From contig NZ_ATXG01000013.1 in assembly GCF_000421565.1 (NCBI RefSeq), forward strand, positions 62,001 to 126,000: 64,000 bases of DNA, in the 5' to 3' direction. Of this stretch, positions 44,818 to 53,191 are shown one piece after another; the first letter of the stretch is position 1; the number at the start of each line of letters is the position of its first letter. The notes under the pieces were generated by a model that was not told where the DNA came from, made no database searches, and saw nothing but the letters and a program-made list of their open reading frames with translations. The translations under genes and the position numbers were made by a program. The stretch is from Agromyces subbeticus DSM 16689 (GTDB lineage: Bacteria; Actinomycetota; Actinomycetes; Actinomycetales; Microbacteriaceae).

Positions 44818-46326
44818 GTGACCGACGAGACGGATGCCGCGGGGGAGACCCCCGACCTCGGCGACCCCTCGACCGGCACTCCGCCCGAGTCACCCACCGC
44901 GACCGGCGGCCTGCTGAGTCGCATCTCCGCTTTCGCACGCACCCATCGCCTGCCGATGACGATCGCGGGCGGCGTGCTGGCGTTCGCCCTGCTCGGCGGG
45001 GGCGCCGTCGCCGTGGGGGCTGCGAGCAACGGCGGCGAGGCGGCATCCGCCCTGCCGACCGAGACACCGACTCCGACGCCCACCGCCGACCCCGGCCGGC
45101 CCTTGCCAGCCGCGGCGTCCGCGGTCAGCCGCCTGCGCACCTGCTCGGTCGCCGATCGTGCGGGCGACGGCCGACTCGCCAATCTGCAAGCGCAGGTGAT
45201 GAACGCGGCCACCGGCGAGGTGCTGTACGACCGCGGCGGCACGACCCCGTCGCGCACCGCGAGCGTCATGAAGGTGCTGACCTCGGCCGCCGCGCTCTCG
45301 GTGCTCGGCCCCGACTACCGCACTCCGACGACCGTCGTGAAGGGCGCCGAGCCCGGCTCGGCCGTGCTCGTCGGCGGCGGCGACGTCACGCTCTCGCGCA
45401 CGCCGAGCGGCACCGAGACGGTGTACCCGGGCGCCGCCCACCTCGACGACCTCGCCGCTCAGGTCGAGGCGGCGTGGGCGGCAGACCCCGCAAACCCGCC
45501 GCTCACCAAGCTCATCCTCGACGCGAGCTACTTCGCCGGCGACGAGTGGGAGCCGAGCTGGAACCTCAAAGAGCGCGAAGACGGCTACATGTCCAACATC
45601 GCAGCCCTCATGGTCGACGGCGATCGCGACAACCCCGGCTCGAACACCTCGTGGCGCGGCGGCGACCCGGTGGCCCGCGCCGGCGACGCGTTCGCGAGCG
45701 AACTCGGCGGCATCGACGTGATCGAGCGGGGCACGGCTCCGGCCGGCGCGCAGCAGCTCGGACAGGTGCACTCGCCCACCGTCGCGCAGCTCGTCGACAA
45801 GGCGCTCGTCGTCTCCGACAACACCGCGGCCGAGATGCTCGCCCGCCTCGTCGCGATCGAGACCGGGGCGGGCAACACCTTCGGCGCGATCAACGCGGGC
45901 GTGCTGCAGGGCCTCGCCGCCTACGGCGTCGACACGGCGGGCATCACCGTCGTCGACGGCTCGGGGCTCTCCGACAACAACGCCGTGCCGCCCTCGTACC
46001 TCACCCGCCTGTTCGTGAAGGTCAACGCTCGCGAGGGCGACCTCGGCGTGCTCATGGACGGCCTGCCGGTCTCGGGCGAGCGCGGGTCGCTCGGCTACGA
46101 CGACCGGTTCTCGGGCGACAACTCGGCCGCCGACGGTGCCGTCTCGGCGAAGACCGGCTGGATCGACACCGGCTACACGCTCTCGGGTGTCGTACGCGCG
46201 CAAGACGGTTCCACCCTGACGTTCGCGATCTACGCCCTCGGCGACGTCACCGACGAGGCGAAACAGGCGATCGACACGCTCACCACCGGCTTCTACCTCT
46301 GCGGCGACAACCTGTCGAACCAGTGA
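44818..46326 (+). CDS. dacB: D-alanyl-D-alanine carboxypeptidase/endopeptidase (PBP4 family, S13)
   Basis: This 502-residue penicillin-binding protein has an acidic, Pro-rich cytoplasmic tail, a membrane span at about residues 45-70, a Thr/Pro-rich linker and the S13 domain. The three active-site motifs are present: S-x-x-K as Ser149-Lys152 (SVMK), S-D-N at 333-335, and K-T-G at 445-447. It trims peptidoglycan stem peptides outside the membrane. In many actinobacteria it lies upstream of tilS; here that partner is not next to it. GTG start chosen for its -10 spacing. Confidence 0.9.
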   Translation: MTDETDAAGETPDLGDPSTGTPPESPTATGGLLSRISAFARTHRLPMTIAGGVLAFALLGGGAVAVGAASNGGEAASALPTETPTPTPTADPGRPLPAAASAVSRLRTCSVADRAGDGRLANLQAQVMNAATGEVLYDRGGTTPSRTASVMKVLTSAAALSVLGPDYRTPTTVVKGAEPGSAVLVGGGDVTLSRTPSGTETVYPGAAHLDDLAAQVEAAWAADPANPPLTKLILDASYFAGDEWEPSWNLKEREDGYMSNIAALMVDGDRDNPGSNTSWRGGDPVARAGDAFASELGGIDVIERGTAPAGAQQLGQVHSPTVAQLVDKALVVSDNTAAEMLARLVAIETGAGNTFGAINAGVLQGLAAYGVDTAGITVVDGSGLSDNNAVPPSYLTRLFVKVNAREGDLGVLMDGLPVSGERGSLGYDDRFSGDNSAADGAVSAKTGWIDTGYTLSGVVRAQDGSTLTFAIYALGDVTDEAKQAIDTLTTGFYLCGDNLSNQ

Positions 46327-46330
46327 CCGG

Positions 46331-46352
46331 CGCCGGTGCCCGTGCCGGCGCC
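46331..46352 (+). terminator. GC hairpin after dacB
   Basis: GCGCCGG and CCGGCGC form a 7-bp stem with an 8-base loop just behind the dacB stop; weak evidence, no T tract. Confidence 0.35.
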
Positions 46353-46465
46353 CGCGCTGAACCCGCCTTCGCCGAGGGCTGAACCGCTGTGCCCGAGCGC
46401 CAGACGCTGAAAGAATGGAAGCGACGGCCGAACCGGGCCGCGATCGACGTGCGAAGGAGCAAGCC

Positions 46466-47068
46466 ATGACCCGGGCCCTGTTCATCATCGACGTGCAGAA
46501 CGACTTCACCGAGGGCGGTGCACTCGGCGTCGAGGGCGGTGCCGCGGTCGCCGCCGGCATCACCGAGCTGCTGGAACGCCACCGGGGTGAATACGACCTC
46601 GTCGTGGCATCCCGAGACTGGCATTCGGGTGACGACGACAACGGCGGCCACTTCGCGGTCGATGCCGAGCCCGACTTCGTCGAGACGTGGCCGGAGCACT
46701 GCGTCGCCGGCACGCCGGGCGCCGAATACCACCCAGACCTCGACACCTCGAGCGTCGACGTGCACATCCGCAAGGGTCAGGGCGTACCGGCCTACTCGAT
46801 CTTCGAGGGCACGGATGACTCGGGCGCGAGCATGGCCGAACTGCTCGTCTCGCACGGCATCACCGACGTCGACCTCGTGGGCATCGCCACCGACTACTGC
46901 GTGCGCGCCAGCACCCTCGACGCGGTCGAACACGGTCAGCACGTGCGAGTCTTCACCGATCTGGTGGCCGGCGTCGCCGCCGAGACGTCAGAGGCCGCGC
47001 TCGCCGAACTCGGCCACGCCGGCGCCGTCATCACCGAATCGACCGTGCTCGACGAGGCCGCGCAGTGA
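46466..47068 (+). CDS. pncA: nicotinamidase (isochorismatase fold)
   Basis: This 200-residue enzyme hydrolyses nicotinamide to nicotinate in NAD salvage. The catalytic triad is visible as Asp9 (IIDVQNDF), Lys103 (HIRKGQG) and Cys145 (ATDYCVRAST). The metal-site residues Asp51, His53 and His62 are in RDWHSGDDDNGGHF. Length and motif order are those of PncA rather than other isochorismatases. GAAGGAGC precedes the ATG. The stop overlaps the next gene (GTGA). Confidence 0.9.
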   Translation: MTRALFIIDVQNDFTEGGALGVEGGAAVAAGITELLERHRGEYDLVVASRDWHSGDDDNGGHFAVDAEPDFVETWPEHCVAGTPGAEYHPDLDTSSVDVHIRKGQGVPAYSIFEGTDDSGASMAELLVSHGITDVDLVGIATDYCVRASTLDAVEHGQHVRVFTDLVAGVAAETSEAALAELGHAGAVITESTVLDEAAQ

Positions 47069-47862
47069 GGCCCGCCGGCGCCGTGGACGCTCCGACGCCG
47101 ACGCTCTACGCCGAATCGCCCGACGGGGTGCTCATCGGCTATCGCGTGCACGAGAACTCGGGCGGCGACCCGTCGGGCGACGCGCTGCCGCCCGTGCTGC
47201 TCGTGCACGGGTTCGCCTCGAACGCCGCCGTCACGTGGGAGGGCACCGGCTGGGTGGCGGCGCTCGGCGATGCGCAGCGATCGACGATCACCCTCGATCT
47301 GCGCGGCCACGGTGAGAGCGACAAGCCCGTCGACGCCGATTCCTACACGCCTGCGACGCTCGGCGCCGATCTGATCGCCGTGCTCGACTCCGCCGGTGTC
47401 GACGTGGTCGATCTCGTCGGCTACTCGATGGGCAACCGAGTGATCTCCGCATTCGCCGCGCTCGCGCCCGAGCGTGTGCGACGCGTCGTCGTCGGTGGCG
47501 CCGGCCCGAACGAGCTCTTCGCCTCGTGGAACCTCGACGACGCCCGCGCCGTGCTGCTGCGGGGCGAATCGTCGAGCGATCCGGTCATCGAGCAGGTGTT
47601 GCGCCCCGCGATCGCCGCCGGTGCCGATCGGGAGGCGCTCCTCGCCGTGATCGAGGGGGTCTCCGGCGCGCCGCTCGCGATCCCCGCCGGCATCCCGGTG
47701 CTGTTCGTCGCCGGCGAGAACGATCCCGTGCCCGCCGGCGTGCAGCAGCTCGCCCGCGAGCGGGGCGCCGACTTCGTGTCGATCCCGGGCCGCGACCACG
47801 TGTCGACGCTCACCGCGCGCGCCTTCAAGAACGCCGCGATCGAGTTCCTGGCCGCGGACTGA
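47065..47862 (+). CDS. alpha/beta hydrolase
   Basis: This 265-residue cytoplasmic hydrolase has the oxyanion segment LLVHGFASNAAVTW, the nucleophile motif GYSMGNRV (G-x-S-x-G), an acid in AGENDPVP and the histidine in PGRDHVST. The fold is that of epoxide hydrolase/haloperoxidase-type esterases. The substrate is unknown. It is translationally coupled to the nicotinamidase gene, a pairing that gives no clear functional clue. Confidence 0.82.
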   Translation: MRPAGAVDAPTPTLYAESPDGVLIGYRVHENSGGDPSGDALPPVLLVHGFASNAAVTWEGTGWVAALGDAQRSTITLDLRGHGESDKPVDADSYTPATLGADLIAVLDSAGVDVVDLVGYSMGNRVISAFAALAPERVRRVVVGGAGPNELFASWNLDDARAVLLRGESSSDPVIEQVLRPAIAAGADREALLAVIEGVSGAPLAIPAGIPVLFVAGENDPVPAGVQQLARERGADFVSIPGRDHVSTLTARAFKNAAIEFLAAD

Positions 47863-47919
47863 CGCGAGGCGGCGGCGCCGGTTCGCCCCGCTGCCCCGCG
47901 TCGTGAGCCGATTCGAACG

Positions 47920-49122
47920 TCAGATCGCGGCCTGCTTCGGCGCCAGCGGCGTCGGCTGCATCGGCTGGTCGTTCGCCGTCAGGTCGATGCCGAGGTCGCG
48001 TGCGTAGACCACGCGGGTGGCGATGTCGACCTCCTCGCCGGCCTGCGTGAGCTCGAAGACGCGCCCGCCGCGCATGCGGTTCCGCTCGGCGCCCGAGAGC
48101 CCGTAGGCACCGAAGCCCGTGCCGGGCGCATAGCCGAGCAGCACGCCGTAGTAGTTGCCGACGTAGTCGTTGACGTGGTCGTGCCCGACGAACACGCCCT
48201 TGACGTCGCCGCGCTCGAGGATCGCGTTGTACATGCCCGAGTTGAAGGGACCGGGGCACTCGTCTTCATTGCGCTCGCCGACGATGGCGTGACGGGTGCG
48301 TCCGCGCGCGGCATCCGCTTCGGTGCGGGTGTCGACGCCGCCCCACCACATGAAGCGGTGCTCCCAGAGCGCGATGTGGACGAACATGAGGCCCGGCACC
48401 TTGCGCTTGAACTTCTTCTCGAGTCGCTGCGACTCCGAGCGGTACCACGAGACCTGGTCCATGCGCAGCCAGTCCCAAGTCGGGTAGCCGTCGAAGTTCT
48501 GGCCGTCGATGTCGCCCGGCGCGTACCGGCCGGAGTCGAGCAGCCAGAGGCTGAAGGCGGTGTCGTTGCCGCGGCCGGCCGAGCGGATCGGCACGATCGT
48601 GTTGCCGGTGCCCGTGACTCCCGCGATGTTCTCGGCGTTCATGTTGAAGTCGTAGCTGCGGTAGAAGTCGAGCATCATCGCCTCGTCGACCCCCGACTGC
48701 GGCAGCGAGTCCTCGTCGTGGTTGCCGTACGTGACGGCCCACGGGATGCCGCGGCTCTCCATCGGCCAGACGACGTTGTTGATCGCCTGCTTCACCGCGA
48801 GGCGGGTCTCGCAGCCGCCGGTGATGACGTCGCCGTTGATGAGCACGAAGTCGGGCGCCTCGGCGTCGAGCGTCTTCTCGATGAGCTCGACGGTGCGCCG
48901 GTCGGTCAGCTCGTCGTCCTGCGTGTCGTTGAACTGCACGACCTTGAACGTGCCGTCGTCGCGGAAGCGCAGCTTCGGCGCCTTCGGCTTCGGCTGACCG
49001 GTGGCCTGCATCTCGCCGCCCGCCTCTTCGGCGTGCGCGACCGTCGGCAGCGCCGCGCCGAGCACGCCGAGCCCTCCGGCGGTGAGGATGGTTCGGCGGC
49101 TGAACGGTGTCTTCTCCGGCAT
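47920..49122 (-). CDS. TAT-exported metallophosphoesterase (Dcr2-like)
   Basis: This 400-residue secreted protein has a twin-arginine signal (FSRRTILTAGGLGV, cleavage near AHA). The calcineurin-like motifs are VVQFNDTQDDE, FVLINGDVITGG, TYGNHDEDS and GVFVGHDHVND. The first motif has Gln where most enzymes have the metal-binding His, as in other bacterial members of this subgroup that I recall. The expected role is phosphomonoester or phosphodiester hydrolysis outside the cell for phosphate supply. The ATG is preceded by AGGAGA 7 bases away. Earlier in-frame starts are unsupported. Confidence 0.82.
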   Translation of the reverse strand: MPEKTPFSRRTILTAGGLGVLGAALPTVAHAEEAGGEMQATGQPKPKAPKLRFRDDGTFKVVQFNDTQDDELTDRRTVELIEKTLDAEAPDFVLINGDVITGGCETRLAVKQAINNVVWPMESRGIPWAVTYGNHDEDSLPQSGVDEAMMLDFYRSYDFNMNAENIAGVTGTGNTIVPIRSAGRGNDTAFSLWLLDSGRYAPGDIDGQNFDGYPTWDWLRMDQVSWYRSESQRLEKKFKRKVPGLMFVHIALWEHRFMWWGGVDTRTEADAARGRTRHAIVGERNEDECPGPFNSGMYNAILERGDVKGVFVGHDHVNDYVGNYYGVLLGYAPGTGFGAYGLSGAERNRMRGGRVFELTQAGEEVDIATRVVYARDLGIDLTANDQPMQPTPLAPKQAAI

Positions 49123-49464
49123 CGTGCGTTCTCCTGTTCGTCGGTGGCGGCGCGACGGCGCGCCGCCACCGACGGTAGGGAGTCCGGATGACTCGGGGGA
49201 GACGAGCAGGTGAACGAGCCGCGCGCCCGGTTGCTGCGCCGCGCGCCGGCGCAGGCAACCGCTCAAAACTCCGGATCCGAGCCGCGACTCGCCGGCTCGT
49301 GCACCCGTGCGTCGGCGTGTCGCGAACCTCCTCCGGAGTTCCGCACGCAGAGCGCCGTGACGCCGCGTCGCGACTCGCCCTCAACAGCGCGGCCGATCGC
49401 ACGAACCCGACATCGCGAGTCGAGTCGCACGGGGACGCGGTCGTACGCCGCCATGATCTGGGCC
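49123..49464. other. intergenic region without a gene
   Basis: I find no coding sequence here with plausible composition. It holds the divergent promoters of the phosphoesterase and the DUF559-type gene. AACTCCGGA at 49267 and TCCGGAGTT at 49332 form a 9-base inverted repeat 56 bases apart. Short CGACTCGCC words recur here and again after the next gene. Confidence 0.4.
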
Positions 49465-50391
49465 ATGACAGATGCTCGAACGGTCGTCCGCGCGCACGGC
49501 GGCGTGTGCACGACGGCGCAACTGCTCGCGTCTGGCATCAGCCGGCGGTCGATCACGGCGGCGGTCGATCACGGCGGCATCGAGTGCCCTCGCCGAGGGG
49601 TGTTCGTGGAGCGGGATGCGCCGCCGGCCGCGAAGCGGGCCGTCCGTGTCGGCGGCCGTCTCGCCTGCGTGTCGGCGGCGCGATTGCACGGGCTGCGGGT
49701 GCTCAACGAGCCCGGCGAGCTGCACGTGCACGTCGGGGCGCACGCGACACGCCTGCGCGATCCCGACGCACGATTCACACCCTTGCACTCGGGCGACACC
49801 CGAGTGAGGCTGCACTGGGAACGGCTCGGCCCCGCGTCCGGCCTCATGGTGCCACTCGAGGCGTGCCTCGCGGAGATGCTCGCGTGCACGCCCGAGATCG
49901 ATGCGCTGGTGGCGCTCGACTCGGCCCGGGAGCGCGTCGAATGGAGGCCCGAACGGCCGCAGCTTCTCGACGATCATGCATTCGATCGACTTCTCGATCG
50001 GCTACCGGCCTCGCTCCAACGTGTCGCCGAGCGTTCGTGCACGAGCAGCCAGGCGGTCGCCGAGACTGTTGCGCGTGAACGCTTCCGAGTGGGCGGGATC
50101 CCGGCGAAGCCTCAAGCGGCTCTGCCCGGCGGATTCTGGGCCGACTTCCTCATCGGCGAGCGGCTGATCTTCGAGGTCGATGGCGAGGGGCCGCACACGG
50201 CGCCCGGCGCGTTCGATCGTGATCGAGGCCGGTGGGCGTGGGTGAAGGCGATCGGATACGCCCATGTCTCGTTCAGCCACCGGCAAGTACTGCATGACTG
50301 GGAATCCGTTGAGTCGGTCGTGCGCATGCTCATGGCACGCGGGGCTCATCTCGCGCCTGCGGCTGTGCGCTCCTCCGGATTCGCAGGGTGA
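49465..50391 (+). CDS. AbiEi-like winged-helix plus DUF559-type (PD-(D/E)XK-like) protein
   Basis: This is a 308-residue orphan protein. Residues 1-50 (VVRAHGGVCTTAQLLASGISRRSITAAV, then CPRRGVFV) match the AbiEi-type N-terminal winged helix found in many actinobacterial proteins. The C-terminal 100 residues have FWADFLIGERLIFEVDGEGPHT, then DRDRGRWAWVKAIGYAHVSFSH, matching DUF559, a restriction-endonuclease-like fold with acidic D and E-V-D residues. A DNA-binding head with a nuclease-like tail suggests DNA processing or defence, but no partner toxin is adjacent. Start at the second of two close ATGs. Confidence 0.68.
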   Translation: MTDARTVVRAHGGVCTTAQLLASGISRRSITAAVDHGGIECPRRGVFVERDAPPAAKRAVRVGGRLACVSAARLHGLRVLNEPGELHVHVGAHATRLRDPDARFTPLHSGDTRVRLHWERLGPASGLMVPLEACLAEMLACTPEIDALVALDSARERVEWRPERPQLLDDHAFDRLLDRLPASLQRVAERSCTSSQAVAETVARERFRVGGIPAKPQAALPGGFWADFLIGERLIFEVDGEGPHTAPGAFDRDRGRWAWVKAIGYAHVSFSHRQVLHDWESVESVVRMLMARGAHLAPAAVRSSGFAG

Positions 50392-50426
50392 CTCGCCGCC
50401 CCGGGAGGGGTCACGGACGGCGAGTC
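50390..50426. terminator. hairpin between convergent genes
   Basis: GACTCGCCG and CGGCGAGTC form a 9-bp stem with a 19-base loop directly after the DUF559-type gene and before the convergent hpaD stop. Confidence 0.45.
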
Positions 50427-50486
50427 GCGCAGTCGATCCGGCGTTGCGTAGCGCTGAGTTCCAGTGCGCTGCCAGAGGGCACCCGC

Positions 50487-51629
50487 CTACAGCGTGTTGC
50501 CGAGCTTGAAGCCGTGCGCCTCGTCGTCTTTGCGGGTGTACGAGAATCCGTCGGCGCCGATCGTGACCTCCATCTCGGAGTCCTCGGTGCGGGCGACCAC
50601 GGGCTGGAGCTCGCCGTCGAGATCGAGCACCGGCGAGGCATCCGTGTACCAGCTCGGCACGACGGGGTTGCCCCACCAGTCGCGTCGCTGGTTGTCGTGC
50701 ACATCCCACGTGACGACGGGATTGTCGGGGTCGCCCGTGTAGTAGTCCTGCGTGTAGATCTCGATGCGGTGGCCGTCGGGGTCGCGCAGATACAGGTAGA
50801 ACGCGTTCGAGACGCCGTGCCGGCCGGGGCCGCGCTCGATGGCGTCGCTGCGGCGAAGAGCCCCGAGCTTGTCGCAGATCGCGATGATGTTGTGCTTCTC
50901 GTGGGTCGCGAAGGCGACGTGGTGCATGCGGGGGCCGTCGCCGCCGGTCATGGCGGTGTCGTGCACCGTGGGCTTCCGGCGCATCCACGCGGCGTACGTG
51001 GTTCCGTGCTCGTCTTGGATGTCCTCCGTCACGCGGAAGCCGAGGTCTTCCATGTAGGCGACGGCGCGCGGCACGTCGGGCGTGACCTGGTTGAAGTGGT
51101 CGAGGCGCACGAGCGCGCCCGGCGTGTAGAGGTCGTAGCGCCACGAGAGCCGCTCGACGTGCGCGACGTCGTAGAAGAACTCGTACGGGAAGCCCAGCGG
51201 GTCTTCGACGCGCACGGAGTCGCCGATGCCCGTCGTGAAGCCCTCGGCACGGCGCTCGACGCGGCAGCCGAGCTCTTCGTAGAACGCAACGGCGAGGTCG
51301 AGGTCGTGCGGGCTGCGCACCCGGTACGCGAAGGCGGCGACTGCGGCGACCGGGCCTTTGCGCAGCACCAGGTTGTGGTGGATGAACTCCTCGAAGGAAC
51401 GCAGGTAGACGGTGTTCTCGTCTTCCTCGGTGACGATGAGGTCGAGCACGTCGACGTAGAAGGCACGCGAGGCGGCCAGGTCGGTGACGACGAGCTCCAT
51501 GTACGCGCAGCGCAGGATGTCGGGGGCGGGCGCCACCGGCGTCGGGATGCGGTTCAAGGGAGCGGGAATCGGGTCGTCGGCGGTGACGACGGGTTCGGGC
51601 GAATCGCGGGAGATGATGGGGTCGGTCAT
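50487..51629 (-). CDS. hpaD: 3,4-dihydroxyphenylacetate 2,3-dioxygenase
   Basis: This 380-residue type I extradiol ring-cleavage dioxygenase has two vicinal-oxygen-chelate domains. It opens homoprotocatechuate to 5-carboxymethyl-2-hydroxymuconate semialdehyde with Fe(II) or Mn(II). Metal-site segments are LVRLDHFNQVTPDV, MHHVAFATHEKHN and HRIEIYTQDYYTGDPD, with the last supplying the Glu. Homology is to the Arthrobacter/Brevibacterium homoprotocatechuate dioxygenases. It is the last gene of the leftward operon after hpaE, with AGAAGG as ribosome site. The N-terminal 35 residues are a Pro/Asp-rich arm. Confidence 0.88.
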   Translation of the reverse strand: MTDPIISRDSPEPVVTADDPIPAPLNRIPTPVAPAPDILRCAYMELVVTDLAASRAFYVDVLDLIVTEEDENTVYLRSFEEFIHHNLVLRKGPVAAVAAFAYRVRSPHDLDLAVAFYEELGCRVERRAEGFTTGIGDSVRVEDPLGFPYEFFYDVAHVERLSWRYDLYTPGALVRLDHFNQVTPDVPRAVAYMEDLGFRVTEDIQDEHGTTYAAWMRRKPTVHDTAMTGGDGPRMHHVAFATHEKHNIIAICDKLGALRRSDAIERGPGRHGVSNAFYLYLRDPDGHRIEIYTQDYYTGDPDNPVVTWDVHDNQRRDWWGNPVVPSWYTDASPVLDLDGELQPVVARTEDSEMEVTIGADGFSYTRKDDEAHGFKLGNTL

Positions 51630-51671
51630 GATCGTGCCTTCTCTTCGTTGAGCGGATGCCGCGGGGTGGCG

Positions 51672-51698
51672 GGTCTCGATACGCTTCGCTACTCGACC
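51672..51698. repeat. dispersed imperfect-palindrome repeat at the hpaE 3' end
   Basis: GGTCTCGATACGC and GCTACTCGACC arms flank a TTC centre. From memory, this G-G-T-C-T-C-G-A-T-A-C...C-T-A-C-T-C-G-A-C-C element is scattered through many actinobacterial genomes. It overlaps the hpaE stop codon and may act as a hairpin between hpaE and hpaD. Confidence 0.55.
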
Positions 51699-53191
51699 GG
51701 CGAGGCGCCGAAGCGCGGCGAGTGCGCCTCGTTGAGCGTGATGTGCACGGCCTGCTGGTCGGTGTAGAAGTCGATCGAGCGGTAGCCGCCCTCGTGCCCG
51801 AGACCCGAGGCCTTGACGCCGCCGAACGGGGTGCGCAGGTCGCGCACGTTGTTCGAGTTGAGCCACACCATGCCGGCCTCGACCGACTGCGCGAAGTTGT
51901 GCGCGCGCTTCAGGTTGTTGGTCCAGATGTAGGCGGCGAGCCCGTAGCGCGTGTTGTTCGCGAGCTCGAGCGCCTCCTCGTCGGTGTCGAACGGCGTGAT
52001 GGCGACGACGGGGCCGAAAATCTCCTCCTGGAAGATCCGGGCGTCAGGTGCGACATCCGCGAACACCGTGGGCGCGACGTAATTGCCCTGCTCGAGGCCC
52101 TCGGGCCGGCCGCCGCCGGCGACGAGGCGCGCCTCGGCCTTGCCGATCTCGACGTATCTCATGACCTTGTCGTAGTGCTCGGGGTGCACGAGCGCGCCGA
52201 CCTCGGTCGCGGGATCGTGGGGGTCGCCGACCACGATGCTTCGAGCGCGCTCGGCGTAGCGGGCGACGAAGTCGTCGTAGATCGAGCGCTCCACCAGGAT
52301 GCGCGACCCGGCGGTGCAGCGCTCGCCGTTCAGCGAGAACACGCCGAAGACGGTCGCGTCGAGGGCGGCGTCGAGGTCGGCGTCGGCGAAGACGACGGCG
52401 GGCGACTTGCCGCCGAGCTCCATCGAGAGGCCCTTCAGGAACGGCGCGGCGTTGCCGAAGATGATCTGGCCGGTGCGGCTCTCGCCCGTGAAGGAGATGA
52501 GCGGTACGTCGGGGTGCTTGACGAGCGCGTCGCCCGCCTCTTCGCCGAGGCCGTTGACGAGGTTGAAGACGCCGTTGGGCACGCCCGCCTCGCGGAAGAT
52601 CTCGGCCCAGAGCGACGCCGAGAGCGGCGTGAACTCGGCGGGTTTCAGCACGACGGTGTTGCCGGTCGCGAGGGCAGGGGCGAGCTTCCACGATTCGAGC
52701 ATGAACGGGGTGTTCCACGGCGTGATGAGGCCGGCGACGCCGATCGGCTTGCGGTTCACGTAGTTCACCTGCCGGCCGGGCACCTTGTAGGTGTCGTCGC
52801 GCTGGGCGACGATCAGGTCGGCGAAGAAGCGGAAGTTCTCGGCGGCGCGCTGCGCCTGACCGAGCGCCTGCGTGATCGGCAACCCGGTGTCGAAGGTCTC
52901 GAGCTCGGCGAGCCGGGCGTCGCGCGACTCGACGAGGTCGGCGACCCGGTGCAGCACGCGCGAGCGCTGGCGGGGGAGCATGCGCGGCCAGGGGCCGTCG
53001 GTGAAGGCACGGCGCGCGGCGGCGACGGCGAGGTCGATGTCGGCCTGCTGGCCCGCGGCGGCCTGCACGTACGTCTCGTTCGAGACGGGGTCGAGCACGT
53101 CGAACGTCTCGCCGCCGACGGAGTCGACGAACTCGCCGTCGATGAAGTGGCGGATGCGGTCGGGCAGGCCCTCGGGAACGTAGTGCGTCAT
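51689..53191 (-). CDS. hpaE: 5-carboxymethyl-2-hydroxymuconate semialdehyde dehydrogenase
   Basis: This 500-residue NAD-dependent aldehyde dehydrogenase oxidises the ring-cleavage semialdehyde to 5-carboxymethyl-2-hydroxymuconate. NAD-site motifs are PWNTPFMLESWKLAPALA and FTGESRTG. The catalytic glutamate is in MELGGKSP and the catalytic cysteine in NGERCTAGSR. Length is standard. The ATG overlaps the GntR stop (ATGA) with GAGGAAACC before it. The final residues are encoded by a dispersed repeat element. Confidence 0.9.
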   Translation of the reverse strand: MTHYVPEGLPDRIRHFIDGEFVDSVGGETFDVLDPVSNETYVQAAAGQQADIDLAVAAARRAFTDGPWPRMLPRQRSRVLHRVADLVESRDARLAELETFDTGLPITQALGQAQRAAENFRFFADLIVAQRDDTYKVPGRQVNYVNRKPIGVAGLITPWNTPFMLESWKLAPALATGNTVVLKPAEFTPLSASLWAEIFREAGVPNGVFNLVNGLGEEAGDALVKHPDVPLISFTGESRTGQIIFGNAAPFLKGLSMELGGKSPAVVFADADLDAALDATVFGVFSLNGERCTAGSRILVERSIYDDFVARYAERARSIVVGDPHDPATEVGALVHPEHYDKVMRYVEIGKAEARLVAGGGRPEGLEQGNYVAPTVFADVAPDARIFQEEIFGPVVAITPFDTDEEALELANNTRYGLAAYIWTNNLKRAHNFAQSVEAGMVWLNSNNVRDLRTPFGGVKASGLGHEGGYRSIDFYTDQQAVHITLNEAHSPRFGASPVE

